A stretch of DNA of 64,000 nt. It comes from Gemmataceae bacterium (GTDB lineage Bacteria; Planctomycetota; Planctomycetia; Gemmatales; Gemmataceae). The translations under genes and the position numbers were made by a program. This document shows, piece after piece, positions 1 to 8,360 of this stretch. Numbering within the stretch: position 1 is the stretch's first letter; every line of letters starts with the position of its first letter. The stretch is taken from the NCBI GenBank assembly GCA_901538445.1, contig LR594584.1, forward strand, positions 404,572-468,571, written 5' to 3'. The notes under the pieces were generated by a model. It saw only the letters and a list, made by a program, of their open reading frames with translations. It was not told where the DNA came from and ran no database searches.

Positions 1-25
1 GGTACGAGAGGATCGCGGTTCTACC

Positions 26-50
26 GGGGGACTCACGTCCCCCGCTCGCC
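26..50. repeat. Hairpin repeat fragment ending GCTCGCC
   Basis: GGGGGAC (26-32) and GTCCCCC (37-43) form a perfect 7-bp stem around TCAC, followed at once by GCTCGCC. The ending resembles the right end of the GGCGAGCCG-type palindromic elements near 8.3, 10.1 and 49.1 kb. It is probably a partial copy whose other half lies outside the window or was lost. Confidence 0.5.
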
Positions 51-119
51 TAAAGCCATAAGCGCGGAACTCCTCGTTTCGAGCCCCGGGGCCGAACTCC
101 GACCCGACCCCGCGTGTCC

Positions 120-151
120 TCGTCACGCCCCGCTTCGTGAGGGCGTGACGA
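120..151. repeat. 11-bp inverted repeat just upstream of the first AAA+ gene
   Basis: TCGTCACGCCC (120-130) and GGGCGTGACGA (141-151) are a perfect inverted repeat with a 10-nt loop, ending 13 bp before the ATG at 165. In the mRNA it would be a stable 5' leader hairpin next to the start. It could be an operator, a leader structure or a fragment of a dispersed repeat; the sequence alone does not decide. Confidence 0.6.
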
Positions 152-164
152 CTCGAGCGCCGCG

Positions 165-3100
165 ATGAACTTCCGCATCCCCGTCTACGTGTACCAGCAC
201 CCGCAGGGGTACGCGGCGCGGCCGCTGTTCGCCACCGACATCGAGGAGCGGGACACCAACCTCAACCGGCTCCTCACCAAACTCACCCGCCGCCTCGTCA
301 CCACCATCGAACAGGCCGCCCGCAAGGACCGGCACGACCCGGTCGCCGAGTGGGCGTTCTCCCCCCGCGTCACCACCCACCGCGTCGCGCTCGACGTCGA
401 GCTGCGCCGCCGCGTCGCACGGGTGAAGTACCTGCTGGTCGCGTTCGACCACATGGGCCGCCGGCTCGCGTTCACCCCTGCGCTGCCCGACGTGTGGTTC
501 GAGGTCACCCGCGGGGAGCCGCTCGAGGCGCGCGCCCAGGCGGTGTTCACCGAGCACTGGCGCAACGCCGAGCGGGAAGCAGACGACGAGGAAGAGGTGC
601 GGCCCGAGGCGACGAACCTTGCCGGCAAGGCGTGGGTGCAGGTGCTGGAGCTGTCGGCGAGCGTGCCGGCCGTCGCCCCGAAGCCGCCGGCCGCGAAGTT
701 CCTGTTCCTCGGCGGCGCCGACACCGGCGACGGCGCGGCCGAACTCCGCCGCGTCGGCCGGTGCCTCGACTGGCTGTACCCCGACGAACTCGAGCGCGCC
801 GTCCTGCGCGACCGCGAGGTCGGCGAGCTGTCGCGGCTCCTCGAACTCGGCGACCGCCGGCCCGTGCTGCTGTGCGGCCCGCGGCTGGCCGGGAAAACCG
901 CAGTCGTCCACGAGGCGGTGTTCCACCGGGTCGCGCAGCGCAAGCGGGTCCACGTTCAAGAGGGGAACGTGTGGCTCGTGTCGCCGCAGCGGCTCGTCTC
1001 GGGCATGTCCTACGTCGGCCAGTGGGAGGGCCGGCTGCTCGCGATCCTCAAGCACGCGAAGAAGCGCGACCACGTCCTGTACTTCGACGACCTGATCGGC
1101 CTGTTCCTCGCCGGCGTGTCGGCGAACTCGACGCTCAACGCCGCGACCGTGCTGAAGCCGTACCTGGAGCGCCGCGACGTGCGGGTGCTCGGCGAGGTCT
1201 CGACCGACGGGCTCCGCGTGCTCCAGGAGCGCGACCGCGGGTTCGCCGACCTGTTCCACCTCATCCCCGTCCGCGAGCCGACCGACGCCGACAACCTCCG
1301 CATCCTCGTGGACCAGCAGCGCCGCCTCGAAGGGAAGCACGGGTGCGACTTCGGGCTCGACGTGCTGCCCACGGTGATCGACGTGCAGCGGCGTTACGAC
1401 CGCACGGCCGCGTTCCCCGGCAAGGCCGCCGCGATCCTCACGCGGCTCGCGATCCGCGCGACTGCCGACCCAAGCCCCGCCGTCGCGACGGGGGTGCGTA
1501 GGTCCGATTTCAACCCCCTCGCGGGCCGCCCCCAGATCACCCGCGACGACGTGCTCGCCGACTTCGCGGCGCGCAGCGGGCTGTCCCTGGCGTTCCTCGA
1601 CCCGAAGCAGCGGCTCGACCGGGACGACGTGCGCGACGCGGTCCGCGAGCAGGTGGTCGGCCAGGCCGAGGCGGTCGAGGCGCTCGCCGACGTGGTGAGC
1701 GTCGCCAAGGCCCGGTTGAACGACCCTGACCGGCCGCTCGCGGCGTTCCTGTTCCTCGGCCCGACGGGCGTGGGCAAGACCGAGTGCGCGAAGGCCATCG
1801 CCCGCACGCTCTTCGGCGACGCCGAAAGGCTGCTGCGGTTCGACCTGAACGAGTTCAACCAGTACGGCGCGGCGGCGCGGCTCGTCGGCACGTTCCAGCA
1901 GCCGGAAGGGCTGCTCACGAGCGCGATCCGGCGGCAGCCGTTCGCCGTGGTGCTGCTCGACGAGATCGAGAAGGCGCACCCGGAGGTGTTCGACCTTCTG
2001 CTCTCCGTGCTGGGCGAGGGCCGGCTCACGGACGCGCTCGGCCGCACCGCCGACTTCTCGAACGCGATCATCATCATGACCTCGAACCTCGGGGTGCGCG
2101 AGGCCCAGGGCGGGCTCGGGTTCAACCCCGAGGCCGACCGCTCGTTCGCGTACACCGGGGCCGCCGAGAAGTTCTTCCGCCCCGAGTTCTTCAACCGCCT
2201 CGACCGCGTCATCCCGTTCAAGAAGCTCACCAGAGTTGAGCTGGCCGCGATCGCGCGGAAGCTGGTGAACGACGTCTTGGCCCGCGAGGGGTTCGGGCAG
2301 CGGAAGTGCGTCCTGAACGTATCGGCGGACGCGCTGGAGCGGGTGATTGACGCGGGGTACGACCCGGCCCTCGGCGCACGCGCCATGAAGCGAGCCGTCG
2401 AGCGCGAGCTGGCCCAGCCCGCGGCCGCCCGGCTCGCGGAGTTGCTGCCGGGCGAGTTCACCATCGTCACGGTCCAGGCGCGTGACAACACACTGTCAGT
2501 GAGCGTCCAGGCGCCCGGCTGGGCGGAGAAGGTGCCGCTCGAAGACCGCGCCGCGCTCCCGGTCGCGGACCGCCTCGCCGCCGCCTGGGCGGCGCTGGAG
2601 CAGATCGACGGCGTGCTCGATGTGCTCCGCCCGGCGGGGGCGGTCGTCGCGGGCAAGGTGTCGCCCGAGCACGAGCGGTACTTCGCACTCAAGGAGGGGG
2701 CCGACGCCATCGGCGAGACGCTCAACGCCTTCGAGGACCGCCTCGCCGAGGTGAAACTCTCGCGGGTCGAAGCTCGTCAGCCGGAGGGCGTGGGCCGCAA
2801 GGGCCGCTACCGTTCGATGAAGATCAAGGAATGCACCTCGGCGCGGTGGAACGAAATCGGTGAGCAACCTCTACGCTCATTGCTTTCGGCAACCAGTATG
2901 GAAGAGGCGCTCCGGGAGTTGTTCGACGCGGCCGAACCTCTGCCCGACGACGCCGATCTGTTCGAGGCAGAGAACCGGCTCGCGCTGCTGCGGCTGATGG
3001 CGACCGCACCGGTCGATGACCGGCCCGTGTACCTGTGGATCCGCGGCTTTCCCGAGGGGCAGGTCTCCGATGTGACAGAAGCATTGTGGATGCATTATCT

Positions 3101-3455
3101 CGGTGCCTGGACCACGGGGCTTGGAGTGGAAGTTGAGAACGAGTGGTTCGATCGCACGGCCGGCGTCATCTCCGTGAAAGGCGTTCACGCCCGAGCGCTC
3201 GCGCTCACAGAGTGCGGCACGCACCTGTTCCTGCCGAAGCACGGCGGGCCGGTGCCGGTGCGGGTGGACGTGGTCGATTCGCTGCCGCCGCGGGTCGCAG
3301 ACCTGTTCGCGTTCGGGCCGATCGTCCGCGTGTACCCCGAGGGGCAGCCGGTCGCCGACGTGCGGACCGGGCTCGTGTCGCCGCTGCCGGGCAAGCCGGA
3401 CTTCGCCGAGACGTTCCGCACGTTCACGCTCGCCGCCTTGCCACGCGCGACGTGA
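165..3455 (+). CDS. ClpB/ClpA-like double AAA+ ATPase with a C-terminal release-factor-like (PCRF) domain
   Basis: The protein has 1096 residues. There is no Clp_N repeat; residues 1-170 are a beta-rich region I do not recognise. AAA domain 1 has Walker A GPRLAGKT (about 237-244) and Walker B VLYFDD. AAA domain 2 has Walker A GPTGVGKT (532-539), Walker B VVLLDEIEKAHPE (from about 595), sensor 1 IIIMTSNLG and the sensor 2 region GARAMKRAVERE, as in Hsp100 unfoldases. After domain 2 (about 760) comes a helical stretch, then from about 925 to 1045 a segment resembling the PCRF domain of class I release factors: an LWIRGFPEG stretch near 960 and GVHARALALTECGTH at 1006-1020, comparable to the G-x-A-x-x-x-L-x-x-E-x-G-x-H pattern. 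No GGQ motif is present. The next gene is a second AAA+ paralogue on the same strand, so the two probably work as a pair. Hsp100 homology is secure; the PCRF resemblance is my reading of the pattern and needs a profile search. Confidence 0.9.
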   Translation: MNFRIPVYVYQHPQGYAARPLFATDIEERDTNLNRLLTKLTRRLVTTIEQAARKDRHDPVAEWAFSPRVTTHRVALDVELRRRVARVKYLLVAFDHMGRRLAFTPALPDVWFEVTRGEPLEARAQAVFTEHWRNAEREADDEEEVRPEATNLAGKAWVQVLELSASVPAVAPKPPAAKFLFLGGADTGDGAAELRRVGRCLDWLYPDELERAVLRDREVGELSRLLELGDRRPVLLCGPRLAGKTAVVHEAVFHRVAQRKRVHVQEGNVWLVSPQRLVSGMSYVGQWEGRLLAILKHAKKRDHVLYFDDLIGLFLAGVSANSTLNAATVLKPYLERRDVRVLGEVSTDGLRVLQERDRGFADLFHLIPVREPTDADNLRILVDQQRRLEGKHGCDFGLDVLPTVIDVQRRYDRTAAFPGKAAAILTRLAIRATADPSPAVATGVRRSDFNPLAGRPQITRDDVLADFAARSGLSLAFLDPKQRLDRDDVRDAVREQVVGQAEAVEALADVVSVAKARLNDPDRPLAAFLFLGPTGVGKTECAKAIARTLFGDAERLLRFDLNEFNQYGAAARLVGTFQQPEGLLTSAIRRQPFAVVLLDEIEKAHPEVFDLLLSVLGEGRLTDALGRTADFSNAIIIMTSNLGVREAQGGLGFNPEADRSFAYTGAAEKFFRPEFFNRLDRVIPFKKLTRVELAAIARKLVNDVLAREGFGQRKCVLNVSADALERVIDAGYDPALGARAMKRAVERELAQPAAARLAELLPGEFTIVTVQARDNTLSVSVQAPGWAEKVPLEDRAALPVADRLAAAWAALEQIDGVLDVLRPAGAVVAGKVSPEHERYFALKEGADAIGETLNAFEDRLAEVKLSRVEARQPEGVGRKGRYRSMKIKECTSARWNEIGEQPLRSLLSATSMEEALRELFDAAEPLPDDADLFEAENRLALLRLMATAPVDDRPVYLWIRGFPEGQVSDVTEALWMHYLGAWTTGLGVEVENEWFDRTAGVISVKGVHARALALTECGTHLFLPKHGGPVPVRVDVVDSLPPRVADLFAFGPIVRVYPEGQPVADVRTGLVSPLPGKPDFAETFRTFTLAALPRAT

Positions 3456-3512
3456 ACCGAATCGGCTCTCAATCAGGAGTAACCGCACCGGGCTCGCATC
3501 AACTTGGTTTTG

Positions 3513-3576
3513 GTGGGGCAGGCATTCTTGCCTGCCTCCAATCGCCTCGGGGGGCAGACAGGAATGTCTGCCCCAC
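3513..3576. repeat. Double-hairpin inverted repeat (GTGGGGCAG type)
   Basis: An imperfect inverted repeat pairs 3513-3539 with 3551-3576. Each arm is itself a hairpin: GGCAGGCA-TTCT-TGCCTGCC on the left and GGGCAGACA-GGAA-TGTCTGCCC on the right. It can therefore fold as two small hairpins or one long one. It lies between the two AAA+ genes and has the form of a dispersed palindromic repeat. Confidence 0.8.
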
Positions 3577-3587
3577 TAGGCAGCCTT

Positions 3588-3622
3588 GATTCCGCGTTCC
3601 GAACTCCGCACTCCGCGTTCCA
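3588..3622 (+). repeat. Five tandem heptamers (nnnTCCG/A type)
   Basis: Five consecutive 7-bp units, GATTCCG, CGTTCCG, AACTCCG, CACTCCG and CGTTCCA, end 3 bp before the ATG at 3626. The opposite arm seen in the other heptamer repeats of this window is missing, so this looks like half of a heptamer hairpin. It occupies the place where a ribosome binding site would be expected. Confidence 0.75.
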
Positions 3623-3625
3623 ACC

Positions 3626-5974
3626 ATGCCGACCGCCCGCTACCCCGTGCTGATCTGCCGCGACCTCGCCGGGGGCCACTCGGCCGTGGCCGTCGACGAC
3701 GGCACGGTCGGGTTCGGCCAAACGCCGCGCGACGCGACCGCCGACCTCCGCGACTACCTCCGCTGGGTCCACCGCAAGACTGGCACCGCGAAGGGGCCGG
3801 ACTTCCTCGACGCCGAGCTGCGGTGGTTCGCGGTGAACGTCCGCCCGGAGTACAAGGGCAAGGACCGCGTGTTTCCGGCCGAGTCGGCCGTCGAGGTGCG
3901 GGTGCCCGTTGTGGTCGGCACGCGCGCCAGCGGCCAGCCGACCGCCGACCTCCCGCTGCTCGGCATCCGGTTCGACTACCCGAACCGCACGCACCTGCCG
4001 ATGCTCGTCGAGCGGTACGTGTTGCAGAAGCTCGAAGGGCTCACGCCGCAGGAACTCGGCGCGTACCTCCCGCCGGCCGAGGTCGAACTCGCGGACGTGG
4101 TCGTGTCGATCCCGCGGGAGTTTTCGATTCCCGAGGTCCACGCGAAGCCGCCGCGGGCGCTCGCTCAGGTGGCCGAGGCCGTCGGCGATCGGGCCGTGCG
4201 GAAGGGGTTCGCACGCGCGTGGGGCCGCGAGGCCGAGGTCGCCGCGCTCGTGCAGAAGCTCCACAGCGAGAAGGCGAACGTGCTCCTCGTCGGCGAGCCG
4301 GGCGTCGGCAAGACGACGCTCATGGTCGATGCCGTGAAAGAGGCCGAGAAGCTCATCGACGAGGAGGTCGGCCGGGCGGCCGGGCCGAAGCCGCGGCGGT
4401 TCTGGCTCACGTCGGCCGGGCGGCTCGTCGCCGGGATGAAGTACCTCGGGCAGTGGGAGGAGCGCGTCGAGGAGGTGATCGCGGCGCTGGGCGAACTCAA
4501 GGGCGTGCTGTGCGCCGAGCGGCTGCTGGGCCTCGTGCAGCGCGGCGGCGTCGGCCCGGCCGACAGCATCGCGATGTTCCTGGTGCCGTACCTCGCGCGC
4601 GGCGAACTCCGCATGATCGCCGAGGCGACGCCGGCCGAGCTCGACGCGTGCCGGCGGCTCATGCCCGGCCTGCCCGACCTGTTCCAGATCGTGCCGGTGC
4701 GGCCGTTCGACCGCGGCACGGCGCTGGCGGTGATCGACAAGCAGCTCGAAACGTCGGCCGCCGGGCCTGGGGTCGAGGTCGAGCGGGGCACCGGCGAGCG
4801 GATCGTGCGCCTGTTCCGGCGGTTCATGCCGTACTCGCCCTTCCCTGGGCTCGCGTCGGCGTTCGCTCGCGAGATCGTGGACCTGCACGCCCGCGACGGC
4901 AAGAAGCCGGTGACGCCCGACGCCGTGGTCGACCGGTTCCGCCGCCGCACCGGGCTGCCCGAACTGTTCCTCCGCGACGAACTGACGCTGAAGCGCGCCG
5001 ACGTACTCACCTGGTTCACCCAGCGCGTGATCGACCAGCCCGAGGCGTGCGCGGCAGCAACCGACGTTGTCATGACCGTGAAGGCCGGACTGAACGACCC
5101 GAACCGCCCGCCGGCCGTACTGCTGTTCTGCGGCCCGACGGGCGTGGGCAAGACGCACATGGCCCAGGCCCTCGCGCAGTTTTTCTTCGGGAGCGGCGAT
5201 GACAGTGGGCAATGGGGAGTGGGCAGTGGGCAGTTGAAGACCGGAGGGCCGGCCGCTCTTTCTGCCCACTCCCCACTGTCCACTGCCCACTCCACAAGGC
5301 TGGTGCGGCTCGACATGAGCGAGTACGGCGGGTTCGACGCGGTCCACCGGCTCCTCGGGCCGCCGCAGGGCGAGCCCGGCGAGCTGGTGAAGCGGGTCCG
5401 CCGGCAGCCGTTCTGCGTGCTGCTGCTCGACGAGGTCGAGAAGGCCGCGGCCGACGTGTTCGACACGCTCATGGGGGTGTTCGACGAGGGCCGGCTCACC
5501 GACCAGTACGGCCGCGTGACGAACTTCCGCAGCACCGTCATCGTGATGACATCGAACCTCGGGGCCGGGCAGACGCGCTCGGTCGGATTCAACCAGCAGG
5601 CCGGGCCGCAGTACCAGGACGCGGCGCTGCGGTTCTTCCGCCCCGAGTTCTTCAACCGCATGGACCGCGTCGTGACGTTCCGGCCGCTCCTCCCTGCATC
5701 CGTGAAGGCGATCACGCGGCGCGAACTCGACTCGATCGCCCGCCGCGACGGGCTGGTGCGGACCGGCGTGCGGGTCGAGTGGTCCGAGGCGCTCGTGGAC
5801 CGGCTCGCGGGGATCGGGTTCGACGCCCGGTACGGCGCGCGGCCACTCCAGCGTGCGGTGGAACGCGAGGTCGTCGCGCCGCTCGCCCGGTGGCTGCTAG
5901 AGACATTCGTAAAGGACGGCGGGACGATCCGCGCCGACTGGGCGGACGGGAAGTGTGTCTTTACCGCGGGTTAG
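3626..5974 (+). CDS. ClpB-like double AAA+ ATPase with a degenerate first domain and an in-frame repeat insertion
   Basis: The protein has 782 residues. The N-terminal ~80 residues (start MPTARYPVLICRDLAGG) recall the HicB-like fold rather than Clp_N. Domain 1 Walker A is GEPGVGKT (223-230), but where Walker B should be the sequence is GVLCAERLLGLV, with the usual acidic pair reduced to AE. Domain 2 has Walker A GPTGVGKT (503-510), Walker B LLLDEVEKA, sensor 1 VIVMTSNLG and sensor 2 GARPLQRAVERE. Domain 2 is interrupted at about residues 527-556 by a low-complexity segment (SGQWGVGSGQ onward) encoded by a palindromic heptamer repeat; in related proteins about six residues join Walker A to the VRLDMSEY strand. 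The reading frame survives the insertion. The protein stops after domain 2, without the release-factor-like tail of its upstream paralogue. A probable partner of that protein. No peptidase such as ClpP is adjacent. Confidence 0.88.
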   Translation: MPTARYPVLICRDLAGGHSAVAVDDGTVGFGQTPRDATADLRDYLRWVHRKTGTAKGPDFLDAELRWFAVNVRPEYKGKDRVFPAESAVEVRVPVVVGTRASGQPTADLPLLGIRFDYPNRTHLPMLVERYVLQKLEGLTPQELGAYLPPAEVELADVVVSIPREFSIPEVHAKPPRALAQVAEAVGDRAVRKGFARAWGREAEVAALVQKLHSEKANVLLVGEPGVGKTTLMVDAVKEAEKLIDEEVGRAAGPKPRRFWLTSAGRLVAGMKYLGQWEERVEEVIAALGELKGVLCAERLLGLVQRGGVGPADSIAMFLVPYLARGELRMIAEATPAELDACRRLMPGLPDLFQIVPVRPFDRGTALAVIDKQLETSAAGPGVEVERGTGERIVRLFRRFMPYSPFPGLASAFAREIVDLHARDGKKPVTPDAVVDRFRRRTGLPELFLRDELTLKRADVLTWFTQRVIDQPEACAAATDVVMTVKAGLNDPNRPPAVLLFCGPTGVGKTHMAQALAQFFFGSGDDSGQWGVGSGQLKTGGPAALSAHSPLSTAHSTRLVRLDMSEYGGFDAVHRLLGPPQGEPGELVKRVRRQPFCVLLLDEVEKAAADVFDTLMGVFDEGRLTDQYGRVTNFRSTVIVMTSNLGAGQTRSVGFNQQAGPQYQDAALRFFRPEFFNRMDRVVTFRPLLPASVKAITRRELDSIARRDGLVRTGVRVEWSEALVDRLAGIGFDARYGARPLQRAVEREVVAPLARWLLETFVKDGGTIRADWADGKCVFTAG
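5204..5291. repeat. AGTGGGC heptamer hairpin inserted in a coding sequence
   Basis: The left arm (5204-5233) is four AGTGGGC-like heptamers; the right arm (5262-5291) is its reverse complement with 27 of 30 positions matching, around a 28-bp centre. The same family occurs at 61442-61520. It lies inside AAA domain 2 of the ATPase and is translated in frame. Confidence 0.9.
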
Positions 5975-5998
5975 CCGCGACCAAAGAGAGCGGTACGC

Positions 5999-6598
5999 TC
6001 ACGCCGCGCGCTTGAGCTGCCGGGCGAGGCCGAGCTTCGCGACCGCGTCGGCGAGGTCGGCGGCGATCAGCTCCAGCGCGAGCGCGTCGCGGTCGAGCGC
6101 GGCGGCGTTCACCCGCGACCCGTACCCGGTGCGCACCAGCACCGTGCGGCACCCGGCGGCCGCGCCGGCTTCGAGGTCGGTCACGCGGTCGCCGATCATC
6201 CACGACGCTCCCAGGTCGATCCGCATCTCCTTCGCGGCCCGCACGAGCATCCCGGGGCACGGCTTGCGGCACTCGCACGCGACCCGGTACTCGGGCACCT
6301 CGCCCTCGGGGTGGTGCGGGCAGTAGTGGAACGCGTCGATCCGCGCGCCGTAGCCGTGCAGTAAGTCGGCGAGGTGCGAGTGGACCGACTCCACGTGGGG
6401 CTCGGTGAACATCCCGCGGGCGACGCCCGACTGGTTCGAGACGATCACGACGCGCCACCCGGACCGGTTCAGCGCCGCGACCGCCTCGGCCGCGCCGGGC
6501 ACGAGCCGGACGCGGTCCGGGGAACCAAGGTAGTGACCGTCCTCGATCACGACGCCGTCGCGGTCGAGGAACACAGCGGGGGTGGTGTGGGTGTTCAT
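5999..6598 (-). CDS. gmhB: D-glycero-beta-D-manno-heptose-1,7-bisphosphate 7-phosphatase-like HAD phosphatase
   Basis: The protein has 199 residues from the ATG at 6598. A GTG in frame at 6616 is possible, but the ATG places the HAD motif at the usual distance. Motif I is FLDRDG, with Asp12 and Asp14 as nucleophile and acid; motif II is IVSNQSG; the GDRVTD motif is late. A Cys/His cluster (YCPHHPEG, then ACECRKPCPG) matches the zinc loop that marks the GmhB family among HAD enzymes. GmhB removes the C7 phosphate in ADP-heptose synthesis for lipopolysaccharide core. The related histidinol-phosphate phosphatase domain shares the fold, so substrate is inferred. The gene is convergent with the AAA+ gene, with about 24 bp between stops, and no other heptose genes are near. 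Confidence 0.85.
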   Translation of the reverse strand: MNTHTTPAVFLDRDGVVIEDGHYLGSPDRVRLVPGAAEAVAALNRSGWRVVIVSNQSGVARGMFTEPHVESVHSHLADLLHGYGARIDAFHYCPHHPEGEVPEYRVACECRKPCPGMLVRAAKEMRIDLGASWMIGDRVTDLEAGAAAGCRTVLVRTGYGSRVNAAALDRDALALELIAADLADAVAKLGLARQLKRAA

Positions 6599-6738
6599 GG
6601 CGCGAGATGATCGCACCCCGGGGCGCGCGTGACAAGGCGAACTCGAACGGCCGCGCGTTTCGCGTTGGGGTTGTGCGGGCGGGCCGGACGGGGCATGATT
6701 CCGCGGTTCGTCCCGTCTCCACGGAAAGGAGTCCGTGC

Positions 6739-8229
6739 ATGTCCCGTCGGACGGTCACCCGGTTCGCCCTTCCCGGCCTGCTCGCCGCGACCCTTGCGGC
6801 CCCGAGCCAGGCAACTGACGTCGCCCCGATGCCGCGAACGGCCGCGAAGACCATCAAGATCGAGTTCGAGTTCCGCCTGTTCACCGAAGAAGTCATCGAA
6901 GCGGCCCCGATGCCGCACGCGGCACGCCCGGTGGCGGTCCGCCCGCCGTGCTGCGCGTTCGACTGCTGCCAGGAACTCGCCGCCGCCCCGATGCCGCGAA
7001 TGCTTCCGGAGAACGCGGGCCGGAGAGAGGTGGTGCGGGTGTCGCCAGACGCACGCGAGTTGCCAAGTGGTCGTTACCTTGAAGGCCACTACCCCCAATA
7101 CTTCGCTCCTGATCCTGAGTTCCCACTCAAAAGGGAGTTGGCCACTCCAGATCTCGCCACGGCCCCGCACCGCGCCGTGCCAACGTGCGTCTTCGAGCCG
7201 AGGATGACACCCACCTTTCTCCGGGCGCTACCGGATGCACCGTGCGTGCCTGCGAAGCCCGCGAACGTACCCCCGGATGCGTTCGACACGCTGTCGCGCA
7301 CGTTCGGCGAGATGATGAACGCGCCGCCGGCCCCGGCGACTTGTCCGACACCCCCGACCACCTTCGTGTGGCCGGCCTCGATGTCGGTTCCGGCTCAGCC
7401 GGCGTCCGCGCCGTGCCCGCTACCCGCGACGTGCGCCAAGCAGTGCGTGACCGGAACGTGGACCCGCGAACTCGCCGGCATGATGTACGTCGTGAAGGTC
7501 GCGCCGGACCACATCACCATCACCGCCTCGTCGAGCGTCGAACTGCCCGACGGCAGCACGCACACCGAAGGGGTCGTCATCACGGCCGACTACCACCTCG
7601 CCCGCGACGGCACCACGATCGTCGGCCTCATCACGAGCGTCGATGCGGTGATCGAGGGCGACCTGCCGCCCGCGATTGGTGACGTGCCCCCGCCCGGCGA
7701 CGACCTCGCCGAGCTTCAGAAGTCGCTTGTGGACAAGCCGTTCGCCTTCAGCGTGCGGCATTATGGTGACGTGATGGCGGTCGGGAACGTGCGGCTCCCC
7801 GCGGTCGAGGGTGCCCGCACCGTCGCACAGGCACTGACGGTCCTCGGAGGCCGGTACACGAGCATCGGCGACAAACCGCTGCCGAAGCCGCGGGCCGCGA
7901 AGCCGCCGGTGCTCCGCGACATTCTGCCCGTGCCGCTGACCGCGAACCCGCTGCCGGTCTACATCCCGCCGCAAACGGGGATCGTGCAGGCGTCGGGCAC
8001 GTTGCTACCGCAGCCGCTGCCGCCCCTGCCCCGCGACGTGTCGGACCGGCTCCCGGGCGTGCCCCTGCTGGAGGTCGCGATTCCGCCGGCCCCGCCGCTG
8101 ATGCCGGCGAACCTGAACTCGACGCCACTGATTCCGGCCGCGGAGCCGGCGAGACCCGAGGCGGCACCGATGCCGCGGACAGCCCCGAAGCCCGGCAAGA
8201 AGGGGAAGAAGAAGGTCACGAACGAGTGA
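6739..8229 (+). CDS. Secreted hypothetical protein with repeated APMPR motifs and a lipocalin-like core
   Basis: The protein has 496 residues. The start is the ATG at 6739, preceded by a strong Shine-Dalgarno GGAAAGGAG 7 bp upstream. Residues 1-26 form a signal peptide (MSRRTVTRF, then a hydrophobic stretch ending near SQAT). A short motif APMPR or APMPH recurs at least four times: just after the signal peptide, about residue 54, about residue 77, and near the C-terminus. The central part (about 233-350) has a Cys pair and a GTWTRELAGM start, then beta-strand-like sequence comparable to planctomycete lipocalin-like domains. The end is proline-rich and then lysine-rich (KPGKKGKKK). No enzymatic motif is visible. 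It is probably an envelope-associated protein found mainly in this lineage; function unknown. Confidence 0.85.
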   Translation: MSRRTVTRFALPGLLAATLAAPSQATDVAPMPRTAAKTIKIEFEFRLFTEEVIEAAPMPHAARPVAVRPPCCAFDCCQELAAAPMPRMLPENAGRREVVRVSPDARELPSGRYLEGHYPQYFAPDPEFPLKRELATPDLATAPHRAVPTCVFEPRMTPTFLRALPDAPCVPAKPANVPPDAFDTLSRTFGEMMNAPPAPATCPTPPTTFVWPASMSVPAQPASAPCPLPATCAKQCVTGTWTRELAGMMYVVKVAPDHITITASSSVELPDGSTHTEGVVITADYHLARDGTTIVGLITSVDAVIEGDLPPAIGDVPPPGDDLAELQKSLVDKPFAFSVRHYGDVMAVGNVRLPAVEGARTVAQALTVLGGRYTSIGDKPLPKPRAAKPPVLRDILPVPLTANPLPVYIPPQTGIVQASGTLLPQPLPPLPRDVSDRLPGVPLLEVAIPPAPPLMPANLNSTPLIPAAEPARPEAAPMPRTAPKPGKKGKKKVTNE

Positions 8230-8246
8230 CGGAGTCGCGCAACGCA

Positions 8247-8276
8247 AAGCGGCCGCCCCTTGTGGGGCGGCCGCTT
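8247..8276 (+). terminator. Stem-loop terminator
   Basis: AAGCGGCCGCCCC (8247-8259) and GGGGCGGCCGCTT (8264-8276) form a perfect 13-bp stem with a TTGT loop, 17 bp after the stop at 8229. The U-run is short (CAGTTTC). Probably ends the transcript of the preceding gene. Confidence 0.7.
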
Positions 8277-8284
8277 CAGTTTCG

Positions 8285-8351
8285 GGCGAGCCGTGTGTGT
8301 CAACCCACGGGTTGAGCGGCAACACCCGTGTGTTGACACACACGGCTCGCC
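8285..8351. repeat. GGCGAGCCG palindromic element, copy 1
   Basis: The left arm (8285-8314) begins GGCGAGCCGTGTGTGTCAAC and the right arm (8320-8351) is its near-perfect complement, ending GGCTCGCC. It lies between the terminator and the stop codon of pgi, in a convergent intergenic space. Related elements are at 10084-10146 and 49046-49104. Confidence 0.88.
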
Positions 8352-8360
8352 AACACTACT

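Noticed and set aside
123-1979. A minus-strand open frame of 618 codons over the first ATPase gene
   Set aside because: Low-complexity shadow; the plus frame has Walker A, Walker B and sensor motifs.
165-5974. ClpV-type type VI secretion ATPases
   Set aside because: No VipA/VipB, Hcp, VgrG or baseplate genes in the window, and no ClpV N-domain.
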